Notes under the pieces: generated by a model
What the model saw: only the letters and a program-made list of their open reading frames with translations
The model's database searches: none
What the model was told of the DNA's origin: nothing
DNA from: Microbacteriaceae bacterium
GTDB taxonomy: Bacteria > Actinomycetota > Actinomycetes > Actinomycetales > Microbacteriaceae
DNA: 64,000 nt
NCBI GenBank assembly: GCA_027487865.1
Contig: JAIYCT010000002.1
Location: 1 to 64,000, forward strand
Direction: 5' to 3'
Made by a program: the position numbers and the translations under genes
In this document: in pieces, positions 36,586-44,048 of the stretch
How the letters are laid out: each line of letters opens with the position of its first letter
Position numbering within the stretch: the stretch's first letter is position 1

Positions 36586-37508
36586 TGGCAACATCGGTGA
36601 CTCTTCTCGTCGGTGATTCGCAGTTAGAAATCATTCCGCAAGAAGGCGCGGTGTTGGCCAACTTCCGAATCAACAAGGTGAGCTTCTTGGCGCAAACACC
36701 CTGGTCCGATTCAGTTCAACCTTCGCCAGTGCCTGCCGCTGATGAAAGCAGCTGGGTTGAAAACTGGCGCGGTGGTTGGCAGCTATGCGCACCAAACACC
36801 GGTTCAGCCACTGAGCAATCTGCAGAACCTGCATTTCACGGGGCGGCTTCGCAAACTGACTGGGCAATCACAGAAGTGAACAACGACAGCTTGGGATTGA
36901 ACTGGCTCGACAGCCGAGGCGAGATCGAATTGTCCCGTCGATGGAGCGTTTCGGCTGGGGTCGTCACCGCGGAAACTACCGCCACAAATCACTCGGCAAA
37001 TACCAAAGCGGTCGGCTTCGCAGAGCACCTAATCTTGGGCTCAGACTTTTTGCAACCGCTAAAAAACGGTGCCGTCGCGAATCTTAGTTTTTGCCCATCG
37101 GCCACCATTGTTGAACTTGACTATTCCGGCGCACCTCTGAAAGCCACAGGAAAGCCATCGCTGCCTGCATCGCAGTTCAGCCAGCTAACCATGCAACAAC
37201 ATGCAAAGGTGTTTGCGCTAGCGAACTCAAAAAACAAGAGCATTTCGGTAGAAGTTGCCGGCTGGGTGGCAAGGATTGACTGGGAGGGTCTCAGCCACGC
37301 ACTAATTTGGCAGGAGTTTGCCACGTCAACCGATTCACCTTGGAACAATCAGGTTTATGCGCTTGGCATCGAGCCGACCAATGTTCCACACGGGCTGGGA
37401 GCAAACGATTCGGTGGGGCCGTTTTTGGCTGCGGGCGAAACTATTTCTTGGAAAACTTCCCTGCAGTTTTTTAGAAAGGTGGATGATTCACTTGAACCAG
37501 CAGCTTAG
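36585..37508 (+). CDS. Aldose 1-epimerase-like protein (galactose mutarotase fold)
   Basis: 307 residues with the mutarotase beta-sandwich pattern: PQEGAVLANFRIN, WRGGWQLCAPN, FHGAASQTDW (His), FAEHLILGSDF (conserved His) and YALGIEPTNVPHG (catalytic-type Glu). Mutarotases interconvert sugar anomers so that the following dehydrogenase can use them. The ATG overlaps the regulator's stop (TGATG); a GTG 3 bp earlier is possible. Confidence 0.8.
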   Translation: MATSVTLLVGDSQLEIIPQEGAVLANFRINKVSFLAQTPWSDSVQPSPVPAADESSWVENWRGGWQLCAPNTGSATEQSAEPAFHGAASQTDWAITEVNNDSLGLNWLDSRGEIELSRRWSVSAGVVTAETTATNHSANTKAVGFAEHLILGSDFLQPLKNGAVANLSFCPSATIVELDYSGAPLKATGKPSLPASQFSQLTMQQHAKVFALANSKNKSISVEVAGWVARIDWEGLSHALIWQEFATSTDSPWNNQVYALGIEPTNVPHGLGANDSVGPFLAAGETISWKTSLQFFRKVDDSLEPAA

Positions 37509-38217
37509 AACTCTTGTCACAGGGGTCGCTAGCGGAATCGGACGAAGCGTTTCAGAATCACTTCGTAATCGTGGCGATGTGGTTTTCGGTGTTGACAATC
37601 AAGCTGGTGGAAACTGGCTGCAGGCAGACTTGTCGGTGCCTCAAGAACGCGAACGAGTGGTCAGCGCAGCGCTTGAGGAACTCGGTGCAATCGATGTGCT
37701 CGTAAATGTTGCTGGCATCTATCGCTCAACGCCGTTCGGTGATTCCTCACTAAAAGATTGGCAGTCGGTTTGGGCTGTGAATCTAGAGGGACCGATTGAC
37801 CTTATGTCGCAAGTTTTTGACTCGATGAAGTCGCAGGGTTTTGGACGCGTTGTTAACATCACCAGCGTGCACGCCAGGTTCTCAAGACAAGATGCTCTCG
37901 CCTATGACGTTGGTAAGGCAGGGCTCGAAGCGGCAACGCGATCTTTTGCTTTGGCCGGCGCAGAGTTCGGCATCTTGGCAAATGCGGTTGCGCCGGGTTT
38001 CGTGCGAACTCAAATGAGCCTTCTTGAAAGCGGCATCGACGAGGCAGACACCGAAGAGTTTCGTAAACAATATGTCGATTCCGGAAGGCTTCCACTTGGA
38101 CGAGCATCGACACCCGAGGAGATCGCCGAATCGGTGTTGTGGCTTAGTGGTCGCACAAATACCTACATCACCGGCCAGACCATCATCATTGATGGCGGAC
38201 TCACGGCAACCTTCTAG
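37483..38217 (+). CDS. Short-chain dehydrogenase/reductase (sugar or keto-acid dehydrogenase)
   Basis: 244 residues from the ATG at 37483 (GAAAGGTGG upstream), overlapping the mutarotase end by 26 bp. SDR marks: TGVASGIG, NVAGIY, catalytic Ser in NITSVHARF, YDVGK, and the final IIIDGGLTATF. It is a candidate for the aldose 1-dehydrogenase or the 2-keto-3-deoxy-aldonate 4-dehydrogenase of the pathway. The longer frame to 37318 lies inside the mutarotase gene. Confidence 0.87.
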   Translation: MIHLNQQLRTLVTGVASGIGRSVSESLRNRGDVVFGVDNQAGGNWLQADLSVPQERERVVSAALEELGAIDVLVNVAGIYRSTPFGDSSLKDWQSVWAVNLEGPIDLMSQVFDSMKSQGFGRVVNITSVHARFSRQDALAYDVGKAGLEAATRSFALAGAEFGILANAVAPGFVRTQMSLLESGIDEADTEEFRKQYVDSGRLPLGRASTPEEIAESVLWLSGRTNTYITGQTIIIDGGLTATF

Positions 38218-38219
38218 CC

Positions 38220-39062
38220 ATGGCCAATCCTCGGACTCTTAGATCCCTTGAGGGTTTGGGTTTTGCCGAGTCGCTGCGTTGGCGAGGTGAAGAGCTTTGG
38301 TTCAGCGACATGTTCAGGGGAGAGGTCATCGCCTGGAATCCGAATCTTGGTGCCACAGTGAAACTTTCCCAGTCGCAGGGCGGGCCAGAGATGCCAGGTG
38401 GTCTTGGCTGGACGCCCGATGGCGATCTACTGGTTGTTGATTGCCTCAAGCGACAGGTCTTGAAGCTAGCTACCAAGGGTGAGCTCTCGGTGTTTGCCGA
38501 CCTCTCGGGTTTTACCGAACACCCGCTGAACGATATGCACGTCGACACCGATGGAACTGCCTGGGTTGGCGGTTATGGCTTCGACCCCGAGACAGACAAG
38601 CCGGTTGCTTCGGCGCTGTATCGGGTTTCGCCAACCGGCGAGGTAAACCCAACCGCTGCCAGTTTTGTGTTTCCAAACGGGTGCGAACGACAAAGCGACT
38701 TGCTGGCTGTCGCTGAAACTTTTGCAGACCGCATCAGCTTTCTGGATGTCGATGGCCAGTTGGCCAAAACTTTCGCCTGCGAAACCGGTGCGGGGCCGGA
38801 CGGTTTATCTTTTGATGCCAACGGCAATCTTTTTGTTGCGATGGCCTTTAGGGCGGAGATACGTAAATTTAGTTCGACTGGTGATTCTCAGTTGCTCGTA
38901 AAACTGCCGACAGAAGAAAATCACGCCGGCGGGCCAAAGGGGATCTTTGACTGTGCGGTTCGCTCAAGCGATTCGACCATAGCTTTCAGCAGTGCGTGTC
39001 TGGATGAAGACTACGCAATGGTGAACAACACGGGTTCTATAACTCTCGCGAGTCTTCGCTAG
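38220..39062 (+). CDS. SMP-30/gluconolactonase family lactonase
   Basis: 280 residues of six-bladed propeller with the SMP-30 metal-site marks: first Glu in GFAESLRWRGEELWFSD, Asn in HPLNDMHVD and Asp near GPDGLSFDANGNLFVA. It hydrolyses aldonolactones to aldonates. It begins 2 bp after the SDR stop, as expected for dehydrogenase then lactonase. The 3' end overlaps the convergent epimerase gene by 26 bp. Confidence 0.85.
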   Translation: MANPRTLRSLEGLGFAESLRWRGEELWFSDMFRGEVIAWNPNLGATVKLSQSQGGPEMPGGLGWTPDGDLLVVDCLKRQVLKLATKGELSVFADLSGFTEHPLNDMHVDTDGTAWVGGYGFDPETDKPVASALYRVSPTGEVNPTAASFVFPNGCERQSDLLAVAETFADRISFLDVDGQLAKTFACETGAGPDGLSFDANGNLFVAMAFRAEIRKFSSTGDSQLLVKLPTEENHAGGPKGIFDCAVRSSDSTIAFSSACLDEDYAMVNNTGSITLASLR

Positions 39063-40071
39063 CTGCTGAATCTACCGAGAATGCTTCGTCGAACGAGCGC
39101 TCCGGGCTTTTCCACATCAGGCTCTTGATAAAACCAACAGCTTCGGCTGCGCCGTGAAGTCGATCCATACCGGCGTCTTCCCACTCAACTGAGATCGGGC
39201 CGTTGTATCCAATGGTTCGAAGTGCTCTAAAGCTCGACTCCCAATCAACATCACCGCGACCGGTAGAAACAAATGACCATCCTCGCCTCGGGTCTGCCCA
39301 GTTCAAGTGTGAACCCATGCGGCCCCTGCGACCGTCGTTTCTGAACACCCGAGTATCTTTGCAGTCAACGTGATAGATGCGGTCGGCAAAGTCGAGAATG
39401 AAGTTGACCGGGTCGATGTCTTGCCAAATCATGTGGCTTGGATCCCAGTTCAATCCGAATGCTTTTCTGTTGTCGATGGCATCCAGTGCGATGCGAGTGG
39501 TGTGGTAGTCGTAAGCAATCTCAGACGGGTGCACCTCTAGCGCGAAACGCACACCTTCCGAGTCGAAGACATCCATGATTGGGTTCCAACGCTTTGCGAA
39601 GTCTTCGTAGCCCTGGTCGATTGTCGACTGCGGCACCGGTGGAAACATAGCAACATACTGCCAAATCGATGAGCCGGTGAAACCAACTACGGTGTCGACT
39701 CCAAGCTTGCGGGCGGCGATCGCGGTGAGCTTCATTTCTTCGGCAGCACGCTGGCGCACGCCCTCTTGGTCGCCGTCGCCCCAAACTGCCGGCCGCACAA
39801 TACCGCGGTGGCGAAAATCGATCGGGTTGTCACAAACCGCTTGACCGGTGAGGTGGTTTGAGATTGCCCAGGTCTGCAGTGAGTGTCGCTTTAGAACTTC
39901 TTGGCGCTGCTTTAGGTAGCTGGGGTCCTCGGCAACTCGCCACACGTCTAGGTGCTCGGCGCTGCAGGCGATTTCGAGCCCGTCATAACCCCATTTTGAG
40001 GCCAAGCCGGCAACTTCATCTAGGGTTAGGTCGGCCCACTGTCCGGTGAAAAGCGTTATCGGTTGGTTCAC
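39037..40071 (-). CDS. Sugar isomerase/epimerase-like TIM barrel, close paralogue of the gene at 60128
   Basis: 344 residues. Metal-site motifs [26 protein letters not shown] and VEWEDAGMD identify the AP-endonuclease-2 fold sugar epimerase/isomerase class. Most of its length is nearly identical to the protein at 60128-61135 in the ROK operon; the last 13 residues differ. That makes it a recent paralogue or a transferred copy. Confidence 0.87.
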   Translation of the reverse strand: MNQPITLFTGQWADLTLDEVAGLASKWGYDGLEIACSAEHLDVWRVAEDPSYLKQRQEVLKRHSLQTWAISNHLTGQAVCDNPIDFRHRGIVRPAVWGDGDQEGVRQRAAEEMKLTAIAARKLGVDTVVGFTGSSIWQYVAMFPPVPQSTIDQGYEDFAKRWNPIMDVFDSEGVRFALEVHPSEIAYDYHTTRIALDAIDNRKAFGLNWDPSHMIWQDIDPVNFILDFADRIYHVDCKDTRVFRNDGRRGRMGSHLNWADPRRGWSFVSTGRGDVDWESSFRALRTIGYNGPISVEWEDAGMDRLHGAAEAVGFIKSLMWKSPERSFDEAFSVDSAASEDSREL

Positions 40072-40157
40072 TGCAAGCCTCCAGCATCAACGATGATTTA
40101 GAAAAACCTTAGCAAAACCCCAGGGCTCTAGCCTTAGAGTCCGAGCCAGAGAGCGCC

Positions 40158-41543
40158 CTAGTTGAACTTCTCCGGGTCGAAAACTTTTCCGGGGTTCAGA
40201 ATGTTGTTCGGGTCGAACACTTTCTTGATCTGCCATTGCAGCTTGGTCTGGTTCTGACCCAACTCGTCAATCAGCCACTGTCGCTTCAGTAGCCCAACTC
40301 CGTGCTCGCCGGTTAGAGTTCCGCCCAATGAAATTGCCTTTCGAAAAATAGCATCGGCAGCATCCCAGATGTGCTTTGGAACCTCTTCATCGTTGTAGAT
40401 GAAATTGGGGTGAAGGTTGCCATCGCCGGCGTGGGCGACGGTCGGAATCTCAATGCCATACTGCGTCTCGATGTCGCGCACTGCTTGCAGCATTTCACCC
40501 AGTTTTGAAATAGGCACCGCAACATCTTCGATTAAGACTTTTCCTTTGGCCTCAAGTGCTGGCAACATGGCGCGCCTAAAACTAAGCAGTTCTTCGCCGC
40601 GTTCTTCGACCTGCACATCAAGACCGAGGTCACGCCAAACCTGCGCAATCTTCTCTGCCAAATTTGCTGCACCGGCACCATCGGTCTGGGCGATCAGCAT
40701 GCTAAAGCTCTTCTCGAGCAGAACTCCCTCAAGATGCTCAGTTATGTAGCGAGAGCAAGTCTCATCGATTAGCTCAAAGACGCTCGGCTGTAGCCCATAT
40801 CTAATTGTTTCTTGAATCGCGCTCGCCGCAAGGGTTATGTCTGCCGCTTTTGCGCTCAGAGTTGTTACCGGATGCCCATCGACTGGCTTGAGTGAAACCT
40901 TGGCTTCGGTTATCACACCGAGGGTTCCTTCGCTACCAACTAGCAGACCAACCAGGTCGAAGCCGGTTACACCCTTAACCGTTTCGTGCCCAAGAGTCAT
41001 AACCTCGCCATCGGCCATCACCACCGTGAGCTGCCTAACCGCTTCTCGCGTCACGCCATACTTTGCGCACAGCAGACCGCCGGCGTTGGTGGCGATGTTG
41101 CCGCCCACGGTAGACCAGATTCGGCTGGCCGGGTCAGGCGCAAACCAGAGCCCAAGCTTCTGTGCCGCCAGGTTCAGGTCTTGGTTGATTACACCGGCTT
41201 GCACCTGAGCCCAGCGGTTCTCGGTTGAGATCTCGATAATCTTGTTCATTTTTGCCAGCGACAGCACAATCTCACCCGCGCTGCCGATCGCTCCGCCAGC
41301 CAGACCGCTCCCCGCACCCCTGGTCACAACCGGAGTTAGCGTCTGGTTGGCAATCTTCATAACGGCCACGACATCATCCGTGCTCGTGGCTGCGACAACG
41401 CAAATTGGGTCAAAGTCGCTGGTTTTCCCTGAGCGATCGGTTCTTGCTTCGGCAAGGCTCGTTTGGTCGGTGAGCACGGCATCGCCAAGGGCATCGATGA
41501 GTTGGCGCAGAACCACGCGGGGTTCTTCGGGTCTACTATTCAC
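40158..41543 (-). CDS. FAD-linked oxidase, GlcD/D-lactate dehydrogenase type
   Basis: 461 residues: N-terminal PCMH FAD-binding domain (TPVVTRGAGSGLAGGA, STVGGNIATNAGG) and C-terminal FAD-oxidase domain with PTVAHAGDGNLHPNF (metal His) and LTGEHGVGLLKR. Such enzymes oxidise lactate, glycolate or related 2-hydroxy acids. In the proposed pathway it would oxidise the hydroxy acid released by the FAH-type hydrolase encoded divergently at 41685. Confidence 0.9.
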   Translation of the reverse strand: MNSRPEEPRVVLRQLIDALGDAVLTDQTSLAEARTDRSGKTSDFDPICVVAATSTDDVVAVMKIANQTLTPVVTRGAGSGLAGGAIGSAGEIVLSLAKMNKIIEISTENRWAQVQAGVINQDLNLAAQKLGLWFAPDPASRIWSTVGGNIATNAGGLLCAKYGVTREAVRQLTVVMADGEVMTLGHETVKGVTGFDLVGLLVGSEGTLGVITEAKVSLKPVDGHPVTTLSAKAADITLAASAIQETIRYGLQPSVFELIDETCSRYITEHLEGVLLEKSFSMLIAQTDGAGAANLAEKIAQVWRDLGLDVQVEERGEELLSFRRAMLPALEAKGKVLIEDVAVPISKLGEMLQAVRDIETQYGIEIPTVAHAGDGNLHPNFIYNDEEVPKHIWDAADAIFRKAISLGGTLTGEHGVGLLKRQWLIDELGQNQTKLQWQIKKVFDPNNILNPGKVFDPEKFN

Positions 41544-41684
41544 AGAGGGTCCTTTGCGAAGTTATGCCAAGAATAACCGCTCGTCATCAAGCTACCAACC
41601 CCGACATTGTGCGCTTTCGGCGTCAGCGTTAGGCTTTTGACACCGGCCATCAATCACGGATACTGCGCGTCAGAGGGGCAAACA

Positions 41685-42551
41685 ATGAAACTAATGCGAG
41701 TCGGGCAACCAGGCAAAGAACGCCCGGCAGTTGCTATTGATGAGCACAACTACATCGACATCTCAGACTTAGTCGCTGACTTCGACGCTGATTTTTTTCA
41801 AAATGAAAAGTGGCTCGACATTCAGGCTGAGGTTGCAAATCGAATTGCGGCAAAAAACTTTCTAGAGGTCGCAGGCAACAGAATCGGTGCGCCATTTGTT
41901 CGACCTCATCAAATCATCTGCATCGGATTGAACTACGCAGACCACGCAAAAGAGTCAGGCGCAGAGGTTCCACCTGAGCCAATCATTTTCACAAAAGCGC
42001 CGAACACGCTCATCGGCCCAGACGATGATGTGATTATTCCGAAGGGGTCCCTGAAGTGCGACTGGGAAGTCGAGCTGGGAATTGTGATTGGCAAGAAAGC
42101 GAAGTATTTGGCTAGCCCCGCCGCGGCCGAAGCGCACATTGCCGGATATGTTTTGGTCAACGACGTGAGCGAGCGCGAGTTTCAACTAGAACGTCAAGGA
42201 CAGTGGTCTAAGGGAAAGAGTTGTGAAACTTTCAACCCTGCCGGGCCTTGGTTGGTAACTCGCGACGAGTTGAGTGACGTTTCAGATTTGAAGATGACAC
42301 TAAACGTCAGCGGTCAGCTCAGACAGAACAGCTCGACAGCGCAAATGGTTTTCAAGCCAGATTTTCTCGTTTACTACCTGAGCCAATTTATGGTTCTAGA
42401 ACCAGGTGACCTAATCAACACCGGAACTCCTCCTGGTGTTGGTCTTGGTCTCAAGCCACCGGTGTTCTTGCACGACGGTGATCTCATGGAGCTTGAGATT
42501 GAGGGTCTTGGTCGCCAAACTCAGCGCGCAGTTTCCTACCGCTCAAACTAG
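41685..42551 (+). CDS. Fumarylacetoacetate hydrolase-family protein (diketo-acid hydrolase-like)
   Basis: 288 residues from the ATG at 41685 (GAGGGG upstream). FAH marks: CIGLNYADHAKESG, DWEVELGIVIG (Glu metal ligands), NDVSEREFQ (Asp), KSCETFNPAGPW and INTGTPPGVG. Close in length and motifs to 2,4-diketo-3-deoxy-aldonate hydrolases and ureidoglycolate-lyase-like proteins. It would split the diketo acid into pyruvate and lactate or glycolate. Confidence 0.85.
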   Translation: MKLMRVGQPGKERPAVAIDEHNYIDISDLVADFDADFFQNEKWLDIQAEVANRIAAKNFLEVAGNRIGAPFVRPHQIICIGLNYADHAKESGAEVPPEPIIFTKAPNTLIGPDDDVIIPKGSLKCDWEVELGIVIGKKAKYLASPAAAEAHIAGYVLVNDVSEREFQLERQGQWSKGKSCETFNPAGPWLVTRDELSDVSDLKMTLNVSGQLRQNSSTAQMVFKPDFLVYYLSQFMVLEPGDLINTGTPPGVGLGLKPPVFLHDGDLMELEIEGLGRQTQRAVSYRSN

Positions 42552-42561
42552 AGCAACCGGC

Positions 42562-43959
42562 TCAATTCCCACCAAATTGCTGCTGCTTGAACCAGCTGAA
42601 GGCCGCGATGCTCCACCCCTGAAGCAGCTGCGGGGGTTGGCAAATTCGATTCGAGGTGCCTAATTGGCCATCTCGCACGTCAATGATGAAGCGGCTGACC
42701 CCGCACTTTTCGCTTTCGTCTGAGCGAAACAGCTCGGGGTAAGCGCCCACGCCCTCGATCGCTCGGATCGAGCGGTTTGCCACCAATCGAGCTTCGGCGT
42801 TAGCGCCATGCCTTAGTAGACCCCTTGTTATCAGGGCGGCATCCATGGGCCAACTGCTGCCGGTGTGATAGCCACCCGGGCGATATCTCGGGTTCGACCT
42901 ACCGAGCGTGCGAATGCCGTATGGGCCGAGAATCTCTTCGTCGGTGACCGACTCAACAAGTTGCTTCACAAAACTCGCGTGTTCTTGTTTGGCAAGAATT
43001 TCAGAATCGAGCAGTCGCCATTGGTTGCTCGCAATGGCATCGAGCAGCGTGTGTTTTTGTTCAATCACCCCGAGCCCCAGCGCGAATCGGTCTGAGAGCC
43101 ACCAGGAGTCAACCAAGCGCGAACGAACTTGCTGGGCTTCGGCAATCAAGTCGTTGGGGGTGTGGGACCAGCTGTGAGTCGATAACTTTGACAAACGTGA
43201 AGCAGCCAGCAGAGCGTCAAAAGTTTGACTAACTGTTTCAACCGAGACGGTTCCCGATTCAGCTGCAACTTTTCCATCGCTGGTTAGATAAGAGTCCCCC
43301 GAGTCTTTCCAAACCTGATTCAAGATTCCCTTCGAACTAGCGCGGGTGCTACGAACATAACCGTCACCCGATTGCAGCCGATCTAAAACCCAAGTCGCCG
43401 CCAACTCGGCCCGCTGAGCAAGTGATTGGTCGGCAATTTGTCTCTCGAGAATCGAAGGATCACGTTGCGCAACCTCGTCAAGCGCGATAATCCAGAGCAG
43501 GGTTGCATCTACCGATCCGTAGTAGGGAAACTTCCAGCCACTCTCAGCAGCAATTCTTGCGGCCTGCGGATCTCCAGCCTCCCTGACTTCGTGGGGTATG
43601 CGACCGGGCTCCTCTTCGCTCATCGGGTCAGCTGTCTTGCCCTGATAGGCCGCAAGCGCACAAACGGTGTTGAGCTGCAGCTGCGCATTTTGATGCTTCA
43701 AGAGCGAAGCGATGATGAGCGAGTCTCTGCCGAACAGACAGCGGAACAGACCCTGCTCAGGGACATCGGCGTGATGCTCGAAAGTGCCCGAGGCAAAAGG
43801 CACAATCCAGCCGGCGACCTCGCCGCTCGATAGCGCCAGTGCGGCCTCAATGGTTGGGCGGGAGCCCGGGTCGTATATGCGGTCATCCGTGTTTAGAATT
43901 TCTTCAGCCGCGAGAATCTCATCGCCGGCGAGCAGGTCGGCCCTAGGAATCATGCCCAT
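42562..43959 (-). CDS. Amylo-alpha-1,6-glucosidase/glycogen-debranching-like protein
   Basis: 465 residues with an (alpha/alpha)6 barrel pattern: FRCLFGRDSLIIASLL, the YYGSVDATLLWI motif typical of debranching-enzyme C-terminal domains, and GYHTGSSWPMDAALITRGL (acidic catalytic-type region). It hydrolyses alpha-glucosidic or related bonds; true specificity is unclear. The start at 43959 follows AAGAGG by 9 bp. It is divergent from the clan GH-D gene, sharing the promoter region that holds the 43991 site. Confidence 0.75.
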   Translation of the reverse strand: MGMIPRADLLAGDEILAAEEILNTDDRIYDPGSRPTIEAALALSSGEVAGWIVPFASGTFEHHADVPEQGLFRCLFGRDSLIIASLLKHQNAQLQLNTVCALAAYQGKTADPMSEEEPGRIPHEVREAGDPQAARIAAESGWKFPYYGSVDATLLWIIALDEVAQRDPSILERQIADQSLAQRAELAATWVLDRLQSGDGYVRSTRASSKGILNQVWKDSGDSYLTSDGKVAAESGTVSVETVSQTFDALLAASRLSKLSTHSWSHTPNDLIAEAQQVRSRLVDSWWLSDRFALGLGVIEQKHTLLDAIASNQWRLLDSEILAKQEHASFVKQLVESVTDEEILGPYGIRTLGRSNPRYRPGGYHTGSSWPMDAALITRGLLRHGANAEARLVANRSIRAIEGVGAYPELFRSDESEKCGVSRFIIDVRDGQLGTSNRICQPPQLLQGWSIAAFSWFKQQQFGGN

Positions 43960-43990
43960 GCCGCCTAACCTCTTGTGTCTTGAAGTTCAA

Positions 43991-44014
43991 ATTACTGCAT
44001 AAGGTATGACTAAT
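43991..44014. promoter_or_regulatory. Putative GntR/FCD operator before the clan GH-D gene
   Basis: This 24-bp site matches the site at 34496-34519 at 17 of 24 positions, including AAGGTATGAC and the flanking ATT/AAT ends. It lies in the short divergent region between the debranching-like gene and the gene at 44049. Confidence 0.45.
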
Positions 44015-44048
44015 GAAAACTCTGCCGAGAACATAGGAGTGGATGTCG

